From the IMG/VR virus record IMGVR_UViG_3300031673_000174, positions 1 through 40,739 of that record: 40,739 nucleotides of DNA; one strand, written 5' to 3'. The stretch's first letter is position 1; each line of letters opens with the position of its first letter. The notes beneath the pieces were generated by a model. The model saw only the letters and a list, made by a program, of their open reading frames with translations, searched no databases and was not told the origin of the DNA. Made by a program: the position numbers and the translations under genes. This DNA is from a virus. Positions 1-6,338 of this stretch are shown here, piece after piece.

Positions 1-127
1 CGTCCGCGACCTTGTGAAAATCGGCGGCCCCCTTGTCCGCCCCCTGGACATCGACTCGTGCGGTAAGATGCTGCTCGCCCGCCATACCGCTCTCCTATGC
101 CGCCGCGAATACGAGGAGGCGGTCGCC
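1..127. repeat. 127-bp exact direct repeat of 2775-2901
   Basis: Bases 1-127 are identical to 2775-2901, and identity stops abruptly at base 128 (a here, g at 2902). On the minus strand the repeat holds the last codons of the tail-tube gene, the short spacer, and the start codon and first codons of the tape-measure gene. The copy begins exactly at the first base of the window. Its length equals a common maximum assembly k-mer, so an assembly-graph overlap is a likely explanation. That last point is inference. Confidence 0.97.
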
Positions 128-631
128 AGAAGTTGCGGCACGGAACTGCTCGACCTCGAATAACTGACCGGCCCCCTCGACGTGCTCGGTCCAGGTCTGG
201 AGCCCGTTCGCGAACTGTTGGAACTTCGCCCGCTTGCCGGCGACGAACAGGTCAATGCCTTCGGCCTCCTCCGGCGGTGGCCTCTTCGCTTTAGCCGATT
301 CAGCCTTCGGACGCCATTTGTGGGGGGTGAGTTTTCGAGGGCGGCTTCCGACCGCTTCAAGGCCTACGGCTGACAGCAACCGACTCGGGTGATAGCTCTT
401 GGCGATGTACTCAGGATGCAACGTCATGACGGCAACTGCGTATTCGCGTGGGCACGCCGCCGCCGGCAGTTCCGCAATTGCGACCGCCGCTTGTCGAACC
501 TGCGGCGTGAGTCGCTCCTTGGCCTCTGCGAACGTGTAGGGCGGCCTGGATGTGCTTCCGCCACGCGGAAGTTCAACCGGCTTGGTAAGGTTCTCGCCGT
601 TGCCGAGCAGAAAGTTCGTCGTCTTCGCCAT
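95..631 (-). pseudogene. Truncated S8 (subtilisin-like) peptidase, N-terminal region only
   Basis: The frame encodes 178 residues. The first 167 or so (MAKTTNFLLGNGENL at the start; PPYTFAEAKERL and CPREYAVAVMTLHPEYIAKS further in) match my recollection of the N-terminal region of bacterial S8 peptidases encoded just downstream of an AAA ATPase. The subtilase catalytic domain with its Asp/His/Ser triad is missing. At base 127/128 the frame runs in phase into the last codons of the phage tail-tube gene (SGDRLLVFAAA), so the last 11 residues are borrowed. The start lies 18 bp after the AAA gene stop, consistent with a two-gene operon. The family call is from memory of the motif, not a search. 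Confidence 0.6.
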
Positions 632-649
632 CGTTCACACTCCTACAAC

Positions 650-1765
650 TCAAGGACGAGAGCGGGCTGTGGCCTTTCGAATCGTGTCCCGGCTCACTCC
701 GGTCAGGTCGTGAATCTGCCGCTGCGAGAGACCGAGCTTCGTTAGCGTCGAAGCGACAGCACCCCGCTCTGAGCGGGGCAGGCCGCCGATGCGACGCCTG
801 ACCAAGTCGTGCAAGGACTCTTCGAGGGAGTGCCCGCGAATGACCGCGTTACGTCTCATCGCGGTGAGTTCACGCTCGATGTCGCTAAACGACAAACCCT
901 GAAGAAGAGAAGCCAGCGTGCCATTCCATTCCGTGGGAAGCGAACCGTTCGGCCCCCAATATGCCGCTATCGTCTTTCCAACCGCCTCGCTATCCGGCAT
1001 CGGAAATTCAATCTTCATCTCGAATCGTCGCCAGACCGCTTGGTCGAGCAGGTCCGGGTGATTCGTTGCTGCGACCAGCAACCCCGTGGCAGGCCAGTCG
1101 TCTATCTCCTGCAACAGCACGGTTACTAGTCGCTTGAGTTCGCCGACTTCAAGGATGTCGTCGCGTCGCTTAGCGACGGCGTCCAACTCATCCAGCAAGA
1201 GAATGCAATCGACGCTCTTGGCGTAGTCGAGAACGTACCGCAGGTTGGTTCCGGTACGCCCCAGAAAGCTGCTCATCACAGCCGAGAGGTCCAGCACAAC
1301 AAGCGGTTGCTCCAGCCGCCACGCCAGCCAGCGAGCGGCGAGCGATTTGCCGACTCCAGGCGGGCCGGTGAAGATTACGGTTCGCGTTGGGGCCAAGCTG
1401 GCCTCGGCAAGTTCGTCTTGTCGTTGACGTTCCTGAACCAGTTGCTCTAATCCGCTTCGGACGCTCGCCAACCAAACCGGCTCGATATCGAGGGCCGAGA
1501 CGTGGTCAAGGCGAACCAAGTGCAGTCGCGAGTCGAGGTCAACGGGGATGGGTGCCACGCTGTCGCGGCGGAGGGGCGATTCCCTGGTGGGAGCCTCGCG
1601 GAGCAATTCCGACAGGCCCTTGGCAACGTCGGGAATCGAGCCGCGATAGCGTTTCGCGAGGCGTCGGACGAGCATTTGCACGTCCTGCGGACGCCCGGCT
1701 AAGGCGAGCCGGGCGAGGTGGACTAAATCTGAGCTTGAAATCGCTTGTTTGTCCGCTTGGGCCAT
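650..1765 (-). CDS. AAA-family ATPase, partner of the S8 peptidase
   Basis: This 371-residue protein has Walker A GPPGVGKS at about 134-141, Walker B LLLDELD at 189-195, a sensor-1 Asn in AATNHPD near 233-238 and an arginine-finger region WRRF at 245-248. It therefore looks like an active AAA+ ATPase. The C-terminal 30 residues (LGLSQRQIHDLTGVSRDTIR) form a helix-turn-helix, suggesting DNA binding or autoregulation. The N-terminal 120 residues are unrecognised. A GAGGAAAG ribosome site precedes the ATG. Such ATPase/subtilase pairs occur across bacterial genomes and have been proposed as conflict or stress modules; substrate and trigger are unknown. The gene is bacterial-type cargo, outside the phage gene order. 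Confidence 0.85.
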   Translation of the reverse strand: MAQADKQAISSSDLVHLARLALAGRPQDVQMLVRRLAKRYRGSIPDVAKGLSELLREAPTRESPLRRDSVAPIPVDLDSRLHLVRLDHVSALDIEPVWLASVRSGLEQLVQERQRQDELAEASLAPTRTVIFTGPPGVGKSLAARWLAWRLEQPLVVLDLSAVMSSFLGRTGTNLRYVLDYAKSVDCILLLDELDAVAKRRDDILEVGELKRLVTVLLQEIDDWPATGLLVAATNHPDLLDQAVWRRFEMKIEFPMPDSEAVGKTIAAYWGPNGSLPTEWNGTLASLLQGLSFSDIERELTAMRRNAVIRGHSLEESLHDLVRRRIGGLPRSERGAVASTLTKLGLSQRQIHDLTGVSRDTIRKATARSRP

Positions 1766-1796
1766 TTTTCGCTTTCCTCATCCACTAGACAGCGTA

Positions 1797-1846
1797 CCAC
1801 CTGGTGGACTAATATGCAATGCCTATCGTCAAAGTAGTCCACCTGG
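1797..1846. promoter_or_regulatory. Operator-like inverted repeats between divergent genes
   Basis: The 125-bp gap between the divergent AAA and DUF2188 genes contains CCACCTGGTGG (1797-1807, an odd-length palindrome). It also has GGTGGACTA (1803-1811) with its exact inverted copy TAGTCCACC (1835-1843), and a direct repeat of CCACCTGG at 1797-1804 and 1839-1846. The placement suggests a regulator-binding site for the ATPase/peptidase operon, possibly bound by the ATPase's own C-terminal HTH. Function is inferred from position and symmetry only. Confidence 0.5.
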
Positions 1847-1890
1847 CTTGAGCCGACGGTCGGCTGGCCGGGGGGACAAGGAGAAAACGC

Positions 1891-2124
1891 ATGCCAGGAA
1901 AAAACGTCCACGTGGTGAAGCATGATGACGGCTGGGCCGTCAAGAAGGAAGGAAACGAGCGGGCGTCGTCCGTTCACGGAACGCAGCAACAGGCCATTGA
2001 CGCCGGCCGCGACGCGGCGAAGTCGGAGCGGTCGGAGCTCGTTATTCACGGTCGCGACGGGAAGATTCGCGACAAGGACAGCTTCGGAAACGACCCCTTC
2101 CCGCCCCGCGACACGAAGCACTAG
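1891..2124 (+). CDS. DUF2188-family small protein
   Basis: This 77-residue protein (N-terminus MPGKNVHVVKHDDGWAVKKE) has the pattern of DUF2188: a V-x-H/P-x-x-x-GWAV-K-EG strand pair, then Q-x-x-AI-x-x-(A/G)R-x-x-A, then an ELVIHGRDGKIRDKDSFG segment. AAGGAG lies 7-8 bases before the ATG. It is the only convincing plus-strand gene in the window and is divergent from the AAA gene. The family is widespread in bacteria and of unknown biochemical function. The phage tape-measure fragment resumes within about 20 bases of its stop codon, so the gene marks the edge of the foreign segment. Confidence 0.8.
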   Translation: MPGKNVHVVKHDDGWAVKKEGNERASSVHGTQQQAIDAGRDAAKSERSELVIHGRDGKIRDKDSFGNDPFPPRDTKH

Positions 2125-2859
2125 CCGGCGTTCGCTCACAGTCACCGGGGCCGGCTCCACGGTTTCACCGGCCCGTGACATTTCCTCGATCTCGCGCTGC
2201 GTCCACCTTCCAACCCCCGCAACTACATTGCTGATAGCCTCATCGCGTAGGTGCGCCGGCAAGATGTCGCGCAGGACCGTCAAGAGTTCCCGCGCCGTCG
2301 CCACTTCCTCCGATGTAAACCATTTCTCCCTTCGTGTGCCCGACAGCTCATAAGCCTGTTGAACCATCTCATTTAGCTGTTCGGCTTGCTCAGTGTAGTA
2401 ATCTAGCGTTCGTTTCTGCTGTTCCTCCAATTTGGCATGGGCCTCGCGGAGGCCATTGATCGCGCTAGTGAGCGCCATCACCCCCGCGTAGGCGATCCCG
2501 CCCGCCCCCAACAAGCCGAGCACCCCACTGTATTTCGAGATGCCCGATGCTAGAGCGGAGAAGGTGCCCTTGAGGCTTATATTCTTGGTAGCCAGATCGC
2601 CCGCGATCTTCGCGCCCTTTTCCATAGACGCAATGAACGCACCCAGCATCGGATTGACGCGAGAGCCTAATTCCGCGTAGTCGCCGACCGCCGCCGTTGC
2701 TTTGGTCTGAGCGGTAGTGAACTCGTCAAGAGGTGGAGCAGCTTCGGTTATCTTTTGGGTGAACCGATCCTGGGCGTCCGCGACCTTGTGAAAATCGGCG
2801 GCCCCCTTGTCCGCCCCCTGGACATCGACTCGTGCGGTAAGATGCTGCTCGCCCGCCAT
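2125..2859 (-). pseudogene. Second tape-measure allele, 3'-truncated
   Basis: The start ATG at 2859 follows the tail-tube stop by 9 bp. The first 70 or so residues match the tape-measure protein at the right end of the window. The sequences then diverge steadily (ATKNISLKGTFSALASGI here, ATKQMTLRGTFSALASGI there) and share only scattered residues further on, such as AGETVEPAP versus AGETIDIAG. Phage-like coding ends near 2125-2145, where the frame runs backwards through the plus-strand DUF2188 gene. The long open frame continuing to 1723 is therefore read-through, not protein. About 240 residues are genuine; the intact allele is about 430. Confidence 0.75.
2693..2811. repeat. 119-bp exact repeat of 40611-40729
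   Basis: Identity to 40611-40729 is complete over 119 bp. It is bounded by single differences at 2692/40610 and 2812/40730, after which another nine bases match to the end of the window. The 2812/40730 difference is synonymous (GCG versus GCT alanine codon in the tape-measure frame), as expected for two natural alleles. This is the natural place to close the map into a circle of about 37.9 kb. Confidence 0.95.
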
Positions 2860-2901
2860 ACCGCTCTCCTATGCCGCCGCGAATACGAGGAGGCGGTCGC
2901 C
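2775..2901. repeat. Second copy of the 127-bp repeat (tail tube / tape measure junction)
   Basis: Exact copy of bases 1-127, here in its natural context: the intact tail-tube gene on its right and tape-measure sequence on its left. It overlaps the 119-bp repeat shared with the right end of the window. Confidence 0.95.
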
Positions 2902-3831
2902 GGAATCCCCGGTCAGGACGTTGGTGGTGGTCCCATCGTCATCGACGTATGCACACGTCCCTGTCGCCGCTACCTGCGTGTACGGGTGCTGCATATCCCG
3001 GCCACCCTCCCGCCAGTTGATGTTCTTGACCGTCAGAGTCTGAGCGGCTTGCGTTCCAACGCCCTCCAGAGTCACGATCAGGGACTTGAGCGGATTCGCC
3101 AGCATGTAGGCCAGGATATCGGCGTCGGTGGCGGCATACTCTTTGGCGTACCGCAGAGTGGCAGCGACCGACAACTGCCAGCCAGAGATATCCACCGCCG
3201 AAAGCGCCACGTCACCGTCACCGTAGTCTTGCCGGACGATGGCGTTGGCATTCACCGTGAAGTCCATCGCGTGATACACGTCGATGCTGTTGTAGGTCAC
3301 GGCAGTTGGCTTCCACAGCGATGCCGCCAGAACCAACGCCGGGACACTACCCGCCGCGATACCTCCCTCCGTCTTCAGAAGATCAGCGAAAGTATCGCTG
3401 TCATTTACCGCGCGACAGATTGCTTGGATCGTGCCCTGCGCGTAATTGCCCCGCGAGAATGCCATGCTCAGCGAAATCGGCACGGGATACATCAGGGACG
3501 CCTTTGACCACGTGGCCGCCCCTGATTCTCGACCGTACCAAACCCAGTCCCGGTTCGCCTCCAAGCCTGGACCTAGGAGTACCTTGGGGATCAGTTTCAG
3601 GATGTCGCGCGTGATCAGGGTGGCCCGCACGATCTGCCCAGCTTGATCGACCGCCGCCGGACCGCCAGCCCCGACCATGCCATCCTCTTCCGAGTCGATC
3701 TGATCGACGAAGCCCCGCGAGACTGTGATCCGCGAATTGCCCGCCAGCGTTGCGGTGTTCGCATCCGCCCCGCTCCAGCACGCGCAGTGCACTACTTCGT
3801 CGAACACCCGTTTGTTTACGATAGCAGCCAT
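2869..3831 (-). CDS. Probable tail tube (major tail) protein
   Basis: This 320-residue protein starts MAAIVNKRVFDEVVHCACW. I chose this ATG because it overlaps the upstream stop as TGATG; an upstream in-frame extension would run through the neighbouring gene. It lies directly before the tape-measure gene and after the head-tail connector genes, the usual position of a tail tube or major tail protein. The sequence alternates beta-rich stretches (AMDFTVNANAIVRQDYGDGD, QTLTVKNINW), compatible with a tube fold. I recognise no specific family. No frameshifted chaperone gene lies between it and the tape measure. Confidence 0.55.
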   Translation of the reverse strand: MAAIVNKRVFDEVVHCACWSGADANTATLAGNSRITVSRGFVDQIDSEEDGMVGAGGPAAVDQAGQIVRATLITRDILKLIPKVLLGPGLEANRDWVWYGRESGAATWSKASLMYPVPISLSMAFSRGNYAQGTIQAICRAVNDSDTFADLLKTEGGIAAGSVPALVLAASLWKPTAVTYNSIDVYHAMDFTVNANAIVRQDYGDGDVALSAVDISGWQLSVAATLRYAKEYAATDADILAYMLANPLKSLIVTLEGVGTQAAQTLTVKNINWREGGRDMQHPYTQVAATGTCAYVDDDGTTTNVLTGDSGDRLLVFAAA

Positions 3832-4346
3832 CAGCTTGCCTCCACTTCGTGAGTTTGAAACCGGCAGAGCATGACTGCGTTGCCGGACGAATGCCAGATA
3901 ATCTCCGCACCTTGGTACATGATGATGTCCGAGTACCAGCCCAGGTTGGTCAGCAACTCCCCTTCCCCATCCACGGGCCGCTTGTTGTGTAGCGCGTTTA
4001 TCAGTAACTCTCGCATCCGATTCGTACCTGGTTTCGTGCCATCGCCGCGCCGGGCTGTCCCTGGTCTGCGGTTCTTGATTCCGACCCACACATCATACTG
4101 CCCGTTCCGCCGGACAAGGCCCTCTTCCAGCGGCTCGGCAACGTCGCGGTTGAATCGCACCTGGACGGCCAGATCGCGCTTACCGTCTGACAGGTGGGTA
4201 TTCACGAAGTCGATGGCCTCTTCGTCGGAGCCGTCCCAGGCCGCGACCTCGACCGCCTCGAATACCGCGCCGCTGTCCGTGATCGCCACGATGGTATCGA
4301 CCAGCCAGTCCTCCACCTGCGATGCCAGGCTACCGTCAGTTGCCAC
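3831..4346 (-). CDS. Mu gp37-like (DUF1834-type) tail protein, tentative
   Basis: The GTG at 4346 is preferred as start: GGGAGG lies 8 bases upstream and the gene then overlaps the SpeD-like stop by only 11 bp. That gives 171 residues (VATDGSLASQVEDWLVDTI at the start). The protein has a strand-rich middle (RDLAVQVRFNRDV) and ends in a segment on the site of action, WYSDIIMYQGAEIIWHSSG. Size and position after gpG-like and gp36-like genes resemble Mu gp37/DUF1834 tail-completion proteins. The family call rests mainly on position. Confidence 0.5.
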   Translation of the reverse strand: MATDGSLASQVEDWLVDTIVAITDSGAVFEAVEVAAWDGSDEEAIDFVNTHLSDGKRDLAVQVRFNRDVAEPLEEGLVRRNGQYDVWVGIKNRRPGTARRGDGTKPGTNRMRELLINALHNKRPVDGEGELLTNLGWYSDIIMYQGAEIIWHSSGNAVMLCRFQTHEVEAS

Positions 4347-4641
4347 ATTCGGCCTCCCAAGCCTGCATCGCTGCCTGAAACGCCGCAAGGTCCGCAGCAT
4401 CGCCGCAGGTTGCCAACTCTACCCAAGCAGTCCCATCCTCGGGCCACGTATGGATCGCGGCATGACTTTCACCCAGCAGCACCAAGCCCGAAAACCCGCT
4501 ACCCGGGAAGGAATGGTGACAGGTGCCCATAACTGTGACACTGAGGCGGTTCACGGCTTCCAGAAACCGCTGCCAAACCAGGACCGAGTCGGCCACATCG
4601 ATCCGCATGGTAAGCGAAACTGTGCGAACATGGTTCGTCAT
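4336..4641 (-). CDS. SpeD-like S-adenosylmethionine decarboxylase family protein
   Basis: This 101-residue protein contains the hallmark of bacterial SpeD, a small self-processing pyruvoyl enzyme: GESHAAIHTWPEDG followed by WVELATCGD. Glu58-Ser59 is the expected autocleavage site and Ser59 would become the pyruvoyl group. His64 and Cys79 align with the processing histidine and the catalytic cysteine. It lacks about 20 C-terminal residues of typical class 1B SpeD (120-130 aa). The start overlaps the upstream ParB-like gene as ATGA. Its place inside the head-tail operon is unusual for a metabolic gene. Substrate cannot be told: phage and bacterial SpeD homologues may use S-adenosylmethionine, arginine or ornithine. 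Confidence 0.88.
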   Translation of the reverse strand: MTNHVRTVSLTMRIDVADSVLVWQRFLEAVNRLSVTVMGTCHHSFPGSGFSGLVLLGESHAAIHTWPEDGTAWVELATCGDAADLAAFQAAMQAWEAECGN

Positions 4642-4796
4642 GCTAAGGCTTCCGAAACACAGACGATCGGCTTCTGCTGCCCGAACTCCAGCAGGGATGC
4701 CTTGATCGTTTCCAAGTTGCGCGGCGGGTGCATTCGCACGTTCGCCGGGTCTTCGTGCAGGTCCGCAATCGCTACCGTTTCGATTTCGAGCGTCAT
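4638..4796 (-). CDS. Truncated ParB N-terminal-like domain protein
   Basis: From the ATG at 4796 (GGCGAGGA upstream) the gene encodes 52 residues, MTLEIETVAIADL then EDPANVRMHPPRNLETIKAS and FGQQKPIV. This is the opening of a ParB/Srx-type domain, found in partition proteins and in phage DNA-modification-associated proteins. The GxxR nucleotide-binding segment and everything after it are absent. The stop overlaps the SpeD-like start (ATGA). It could be a minimal functional peptide, or a decayed gene whose 3' part was replaced when the SpeD-like gene arrived. Confidence 0.65.
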   Translation of the reverse strand: MTLEIETVAIADLHEDPANVRMHPPRNLETIKASLLEFGQQKPIVCVSEALA

Positions 4797-4810
4797 GGCA
4801 TCCTCGCCTT

Positions 4811-5440
4811 TCAATCCTTCAACCCCATGAATGTAGGCCATAGTTCCTCGAAGATAGTCCGCCGGTCCTCAGCGTCCATGAACAAATAGGGCCGTGGCCT
4901 GTGGGTCACTGAGGGTACGAGGACGTACAGCACGCCCGTTCCGTGCCCTAGCGTGCCCTTATCGTCTACCAGATACCCCACCGCCTTGCCGCCCGGCTTC
5001 GCGGGCACGAATCGCAGAACCTCTTTCGCCGGGTCTAGGTGCCGGGGCATGATCCCGCCGCCCAGGCGCAAGGAACGCTTGCGGGGAATGGCCAAATACT
5101 TCCGGGGCGGTCGGGCGACGATAGTGCCCCCGTAGTGCACATGGGCCGCATACGGCAGATTCGAGCCGACCTCCACGCTAGTCAGACCTTGCCACCAGAT
5201 TGTGTGCTCGGACCCACCTCCCTTGTCTGCCGCCGCCAGGCTGGCAGACAGCCGCCCCGTCCGCACCACGTCAGCACCCATGCTGAGCACCTGTGGTAGC
5301 CGCCGTAGAGCGGAACTCATGACATAGGCACCAGTAGTCTTCAGGAAGTCCGAAAGGTCATTCAGTCGCGCGGCTGAGCGGTGAAACATCTCCCGGTCGC
5401 CGGTATGATCCCAATGGATTGTGAGCGACCGGAGAGCCAT
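4811..5440 (-). CDS. Phage virion morphogenesis protein (Mu gpG-like)
   Basis: This 209-residue protein starts MALRSLTIHWDHTGDREMF. It has the layout of Mu gpG-type virion morphogenesis proteins: a helical N-terminus (RLNDLSDFLKTTGAYVMSSA), a central VRTGRLSASL and YAAHVHYGGTIVARPPRKYL segment, and the conserved C-terminal RPRPYLFMDAEDRRTIFE. In Mu-like phages this protein acts in head-tail joining or tail assembly. It starts one base after the stop of the gp36-like gene, so the two are clearly co-transcribed. Confidence 0.8.
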   Translation of the reverse strand: MALRSLTIHWDHTGDREMFHRSAARLNDLSDFLKTTGAYVMSSALRRLPQVLSMGADVVRTGRLSASLAAADKGGGSEHTIWWQGLTSVEVGSNLPYAAHVHYGGTIVARPPRKYLAIPRKRSLRLGGGIMPRHLDPAKEVLRFVPAKPGGKAVGYLVDDKGTLGHGTGVLYVLVPSVTHRPRPYLFMDAEDRRTIFEELWPTFMGLKD

Positions 5441-5441
5441 G

Positions 5442-5885
5442 TTACAAGTCCTCCATGTTCTCCCGCGAAGCCGCCCTCGTAGCCGAATTGACCTCGATAG
5501 CCGGTGGGTCCGCCGTCGCCGATGCCGGAGTCCCCGAGGCTGCCGGGAGAGGATGCACGCCGCTCCGCACGTCCGCCAACCACGCCTTTACGTGGTCATA
5601 CAGTTTCTGCTTGGCTCCGCTGACCAGACCCCGGCGCTGATGTAGGAAAAAATCCACTAGGTCTAAAGCTAGTGCTCGGAGCGTGGCTGCAAGACTGGTA
5701 TCGCCCGTTACGTCGACGGGCACCGCGTAGCGATACCCGATATCCGCGTCCATTGCCGCGTGCGCCCGCTCGATCGCATCATCGACAATGGCATAGACCA
5801 CCGATGAGCCGCTGTCCGAAGTCAACTCGATCAGCGCCGTCGAGCCCAGTCGTGCCAGCACGTCTGCTTGTGTGCAGTATGCCAC
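5442..5885 (-). CDS. Mu gp36-like protein (DUF1320)
   Basis: The gene starts with GTG at 5885 and encodes 147 residues. The N-terminus AYCTQADVLARLGSTALIEL, then a repeat of acidic/helical segments (VDDAIERAHAAMDADIGYRY) and LRALALDLVDFFLHQRRG, is the DUF1320 pattern. This is a gp6/gp36-type head-completion or connector protein. The last 40 residues (PAASGTPASATADPPAIEV) are low-complexity. The start abuts the stop of the preceding gene at 5886. Confidence 0.85.
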   Translation of the reverse strand: MAYCTQADVLARLGSTALIELTSDSGSSVVYAIVDDAIERAHAAMDADIGYRYAVPVDVTGDTSLAATLRALALDLVDFFLHQRRGLVSGAKQKLYDHVKAWLADVRSGVHPLPAASGTPASATADPPAIEVNSATRAASRENMEDL

Positions 5886-6245
5886 CTACAGCCCCTTAGC
5901 ATACGCCCCGCGTTTCGCCCGCTCCGGCTTTGCCATTGGAACAGGGGTCGGCTCCGGCACAGTGTGCGGCATGGATTCGGCCACGCCGCCGCGCCCGCCG
6001 CCCGCACGTCGCGGGATCGGATTCGTCGGCGGTCCCGTCGCGGGTATGGGCGTGGGCAGATTGAACGGCACGCCGCAATGATCCGCCCAGCGTTTGCGGG
6101 TCTCATAGATGATTTCCGCCCCATTCACCCGCCGCCCTAAACTGCGGAACTCGGCTTTCACTTTGTCCATGATGGCAGCGAACGCCAGCTTCTCATTGCG
6201 GGCGTGCACTTCGGCGTTCACGTCATCTGGTTTCGGTGCAAACAT
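5886..6245 (-). CDS. Hypothetical head-region protein with a Pro-rich tail
   Basis: 119 residues. The first 65 are charged and helical (AEVHARNEKLAFAAIMDKVK, then RWADHCGVPF), and the rest is proline/glycine/arginine-rich (PTPIPATGPPTNPIPRRAGG). I do not recognise it. It lies between the capsid-protein terminator and the gp36-like gene, where Mu-like phages encode small head proteins. Its distance from the capsid gene (93 bp with a hairpin) means its expression may be lower than that of the capsid. Confidence 0.6.
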   Translation of the reverse strand: MFAPKPDDVNAEVHARNEKLAFAAIMDKVKAEFRSLGRRVNGAEIIYETRKRWADHCGVPFNLPTPIPATGPPTNPIPRRAGGGRGGVAESMPHTVPEPTPVPMAKPERAKRGAYAKGL

Positions 6246-6258
6246 GCGTTATCCTCTC

Positions 6259-6284
6259 AAAAAAGAGCCGGGCTCCGGGGCTCT
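6259..6284 (-). terminator. Intrinsic terminator after the major capsid gene
   Basis: Read on the minus strand, AGAGCC and GGCTCT pair around a 9-nt GC-rich loop and are followed directly by a run of six T residues (6264-6259). It lies about 55 bp past the major-capsid stop and just before the 5886-6245 start codon. Partial termination here would raise capsid transcript over the downstream tail genes. Confidence 0.75.
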
Positions 6285-6338
6285 CAGTACCCCCGAGCTC
6301 AGCCGGGTCGATGGAGTGTCTCAGATTCCAGGCTCCGC

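Noticed and set aside
1723-2124. The C-terminal 130 or so codons of the open frame that starts at 2859 on the minus strand
   Set aside because: They lie antisense to the DUF2188 gene and beyond the point where tape-measure similarity ends; they are a read-through of a broken gene.
1-2901. The 127-bp repeat as attL/attR of an integrated element
   Set aside because: It lies across a tail-gene junction, begins exactly at the window edge, has no integrase nearby and equals a standard assembly k-mer length.
3831-4089. An 86-residue N-terminal extension of the tail-tube gene
   Set aside because: It would overlap the supported gp37-like gene in another frame, while the ATG at 3831 has the normal TGATG coupling.
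2755-4830. Long plus-strand open frames opposite the tail-tube, gp37-like and SpeD-like genes
   Set aside because: They are antisense to genes with family-level support, have no ribosome sites and show Arg/Pro/Ser-biased shadow composition typical of GC-rich DNA.
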